From the NCBI RefSeq assembly GCF_014905175.1, contig NC_057789.1:30190555-30254554 (forward strand): 64,000 nucleotides of DNA. Direction: 5' to 3'. Positions 60,707-64,000 of the stretch are shown here, piece by piece. A program made the position numbers and the translations under genes. Within the stretch, counting starts at the first letter, position 1. Each line of letters starts with the position of its first letter. Under the pieces are notes generated by a model, which saw nothing but the letters and a program-made list of their open reading frames with translations, did not search any database and was not told the origin of the DNA. This DNA comes from Aphidius gifuensis. Lineage: Eukaryota > Arthropoda > Insecta > Hymenoptera > Braconidae.

Positions 60707-63700
60707 ATGATGGATTCATGGATTAGTGTTATTATTGAATGGGTAAGTTTAAATATTTATTTATTTATTTATTTATTTATTTATAAAAAATATATAAATT
60801 ATATTATTTTTAGATAAATTGTTTGGAGATAAATGATAAAACAATAAGTGACATTGATGAGCTTCAAGATGAGGCATTTTACAATAAATTACTATCTCAA
60901 ATAAATTATTATGATGATGCTACTTCTTGTGAGACATCAAGTCTAATTGAAAAATTTATTAAAAATGAATATCCTGAATTTATAGAGTATACAAGTGACA
61001 TATTAAATAATAATGTTTATATTAGTTCATTATTACTTTTGACTGCATCACAAAAAGTATCATTTCATCGTCCAATGTGTACATTAAAAAATGATACTCA
61101 AGTGTATATTAAAAAATTTCTTGAAGTTATATTACCATTTGGTAAAAGTATAACACCAGATATTATGATGACAACTATTTTAGAAATGAGTGATGCAACA
61201 CCAAAGACACCAACTTCATTGACACCCAGAGAATGTCGTCCATTAAAAAATTTTTTTACCTCACCAGCAGCACAATCAGCTCAAAAATATCGTATTATTA
61301 ATGAAAGAACTCGTGAATTAAGATTATTAAAAGCACAATTAGAAACAGAAAGATTTGAAAAAACAGATTTACTTGAAGATTTAAAAATTCAAGAAGACAA
61401 GTTAATAACATTACAAAAAAAACTTGATGAAAAAACAGCTGAGATCAAATTAATTAAGCTTGAAAAATCAAAATTAATGACACCTCAATCAGCAAGAAAA
61501 AATAAAAAACAAGAACAACACAAAGAACAACGTTTAACTAAAGAAATTGAAAATCTTGAATTATTTAATTCAAAGCTAAAAGATGAGCTGGATCAACTTC
61601 AATATGAAACAAAAGATTTGAACCAAAAATTAATTTCCAAAGAACGTCAAAATGAAACATTAAAAGACAAATCAAATACATGTCAAAGAAATTTAGAATT
61701 ATTGAATATTCAACTTGAATTAAAAAACAATGAATTACTAGATCTTCGAGCCCAAAATGAAGAGTTAAGATCTCATATTAATAATATGCAAAAATGTACA
61801 TTTGATGCTGATCAAAGTTTTGAGATTGATCAAATGCCAAGAGCAATATCACCAACATCAAGTCTCAATACATCTGAGGTATTGAGCACAATTATTGATA
61901 TTCAACTTCAAGAAGCCAAGGAAGAAACAGCTAAACTTCAAACACAATTGGACAATGTCAATGTTAAACTTAAAGAGGCATTAAAAACTTGTGATGAATT
62001 TAATAAATCACAAGAATTATTTAATGTACAAGCTATTGAGTATGACAATATGAAGATTAATCTTGAAAATAAAGAATTTGAACATTCAGAAACAATTAAA
62101 CAGCTAGATTTATTAGTTGATAAAAAAAATATTATTATTAATAATTTAAAATGTGTTAAAGATCAGCTATGTGAAAAAGCTAATTTACTTGAAAAATCAG
62201 AAACACAAAGACAACTATTAGACTCGACATTGAAAGAAAATTATGAGAAAATAAAACAACTAGAAATTAATATTGATAAATTGACAAATGATCTTGATGA
62301 TAAAAATAATAAAATTCAACAAATGAATATTGATCAGCTAAAGTTAAATGAAAATTTAAATAATTATCAACAACAAATTGCTCAATTAGAGACACAATTA
62401 AATCAACAAAAATTCGAGTTTAAAAATGAGATGGAAAATTTTGAATTAAAAATTAATAAATTGACAAATGAAAAAGATCAATTGGAGATATTATCATCAA
62501 AAACTATTGATGATAATAATGTAATAATTAAAAATCTAAATAGTCAAATAATAGAAATGGAAAATTATAAAATCAATCAAAGCACATTAATTCAAGAAAA
62601 AGAAATTAAATTACTTGAATTAATCGAGTTAAATGATGAACTTCAAAGTCAATTAAAACAAGAACGAAATAATATCATGGAACTGTCAAAACAAAAAAGA
62701 GATCTTGAATCAAATTTATCAATAGTTGAGGCAAAAAATCTTACATTAATTTCTCAAATATCAAAATTAGATATTGATATTGATAATGCAAATAAAAAAA
62801 TTAATAAACTTGAAGAACGATCAAAAGAATACGAGACAAAGTATGAAAATTCATTGGAAAAAATTGATTTTCTTACATGTGAAAGTGAAAAACTTGGTAA
62901 TATTAATACTGAAGCTACTGCTGAAATATCAAGACTCAAAGAATTTCAAGAAAATCTTGAAAATCAATTGACACAAGAACATGAAAATTGCATTAAATTA
63001 GTTACTGAAAAAGCAAATTTAGAACATCTTGTGTCAAGTAAAAATCTTGAAACAACTGATTTAACATATAAATTACAAGATTTACAAGCTCACATTGAAC
63101 AGGATAAATTAAAATATCAACAACTTGAAACACAATATGCCAACTTGACATCAGACTATCAAGAGGCATCAGTGAAAATAAATGATTTAGCATCAACTGC
63201 TCAATCACGTATAAAAGAACTTGATGATCAGTACAATTCTATAAAGATACAATTATCCAATGAAAAAGTACATCATGATAATATTAATAGAGAAAAAAAT
63301 CATTTAGAAAATCAACTGTCATTAGAAAAAAATAAAACAATTAAACTTGATGACAAATTATTAGAGAGTCAGGGGAAAATAATTGAAATCACTGAAAATT
63401 ATAATAAATTAAATAATAAATATATTGAATTGGAAAAACAAAATTTAACAACACAAGAAAAATTAGAAATGAATAATGATGAACTCAAAAATTTACAGCT
63501 TCAAATTAATAATAAAAATAATGAATTGGATAAAGAAAAAAATAATTATAAAATTCTTGTTGATGAAAAATCATTAATTGACAATAAATTATCATCAATA
63601 ACATTAGAATATGAAAAATTAAAAATTATTGATGCTGATTATCAAGATATTCAAATTAAATATCAAGAAATCTTAAAAACTAATGAATCTCTAGTAAATA

Positions 63701-64000
63701 AAATTGAAAATTTAAATATTAAAATATCAGGGATAGAAAAAGAACGAGATTGTTACAATGATAATTATAATTTATTATCCAATAAATATGAAACTCTAGA
63801 GTTGGAATTAAAAAATAAAATAAATAAAGTTGAAGAATTAATTGAAGGCAATAATAATTTGTTGTTATTAAATAAAGAAAAAGAAGTAGAATTAAATAAA
63901 AACATTGAACAATTGTTGGATATTAAAAAAGACCTTGAAATTGAAAAATTAAATTCAACAGAAAAAGAAGAAAAGCTCAAGACTCTTGAGTTGGAAATAA
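60707..64000 (+). CDS. mud: NuMA/Mud-like spindle-positioning coiled-coil protein, 5' part
   Basis: Exon 1 (60707-60742, MMDSWISVIIEW) joins exon 2 (60814 onward) across a 71 bp intron in phase 0. The frame then stays open for 1,062 codons to the window edge, giving 1,074 aa so far. Residues 1-~140 resemble the N-terminal Hook/CH-like domain of NuMA (SWISVIIEWINCLEI, then LQDEAFYNKLLSQI). A Thr/Ser-Pro cluster follows (141-163: ATPKTPTSLTPRE, TSPAAQ). From ~170 the protein is continuous coiled coil starting RELRLLKAQLETERFEKTDL, placed like the start of the NuMA coiled coil. NuMA/Mud links Pins/LGN to dynein at the cortex and spindle poles. ATG at 60,707 is followed at once by a second ATG. 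Other long coiled-coil proteins are the alternative; the N-terminal match argues for NuMA/Mud. Confidence 0.72.
60755..60783. repeat. (ATTT)n array in the first intron of the NuMA-like gene
   Basis: About seven ATTT units, occupying nearly half of a 71 bp intron just after its donor. Confidence 0.85.

Noticed and set aside
1..64000. Transposable elements, tRNA, rRNA or known conserved microRNAs
   Set aside because: No terminal repeats with a transposase or reverse-transcriptase frame, no cloverleaf-like arrangement and no familiar insect microRNA seed-plus-hairpin was seen by eye. Decayed elements cannot be excluded without a library search.

Overview
The window is nuclear DNA of an arthropod, most likely an insect. 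It is roughly three-quarters A+T by eye, dense in microsatellites and homopolymer runs, and its genes have GT-AG introns. Parts of four protein-coding genes can be read by joining exons in phase. An A+T-rich hymenopteran is my best guess for the host, but nothing here fixes the order. No tRNA, rRNA, CRISPR array, operon or intact transposon was seen.

Layout. (1) 1-32,075: about 32 kb with no supported coding exon. It holds a G+C-richer promoter/leader-like block near 2.9-3.2 kb and two sites on the + strand (11,795 and 25,977) that look like recursive-splicing ratchet points. This fits a ~29 kb first intron of the downstream gene. (2) 32,076-51,169 (+): fourteen exons of a SASH1-family adaptor (SLY-type region, SH3, SAM; 945 codons in continuous phase, 5' end not found), with introns from 63 bp to 5.4 kb. 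(3) 51,170-56,400: intergenic, with one G+C-richer exon-like block at 52,990-53,102. (4) 56,836-58,905 (+): a NEMO/optineurin-family protein (Kenny-like; 593 aa, four coding exons). (5) 59,003-60,039 (-): endonuclease III/NTHL1 (309 aa, two exons), convergent with the NEMO gene (97 bp between stop codons). (6) 60,707-64,000 (+): 5' part of a NuMA/Mud-like coiled-coil protein, divergent from NTHL1 across a 667 bp shared upstream region and open at the window edge.

The genes do not form a pathway: a signalling scaffold, an innate-immunity/selective-autophagy adaptor, a base-excision-repair glycosylase and a spindle-positioning protein. The contrast is architectural: an expanded, intron-rich adaptor gene beside a compact cluster with ~70-110 bp introns and shared 5' and 3' flanks. 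I found no unmistakable undescribed system. The observations most worth checking are the two ratchet-like splice sites, a possible 6-nt microexon overlapping an alternative terminal exon, a tandem in-frame splice donor, the LIR and odd zinc finger of the NEMO-like protein, and an over-represented dispersed motif TAGGTATAT.
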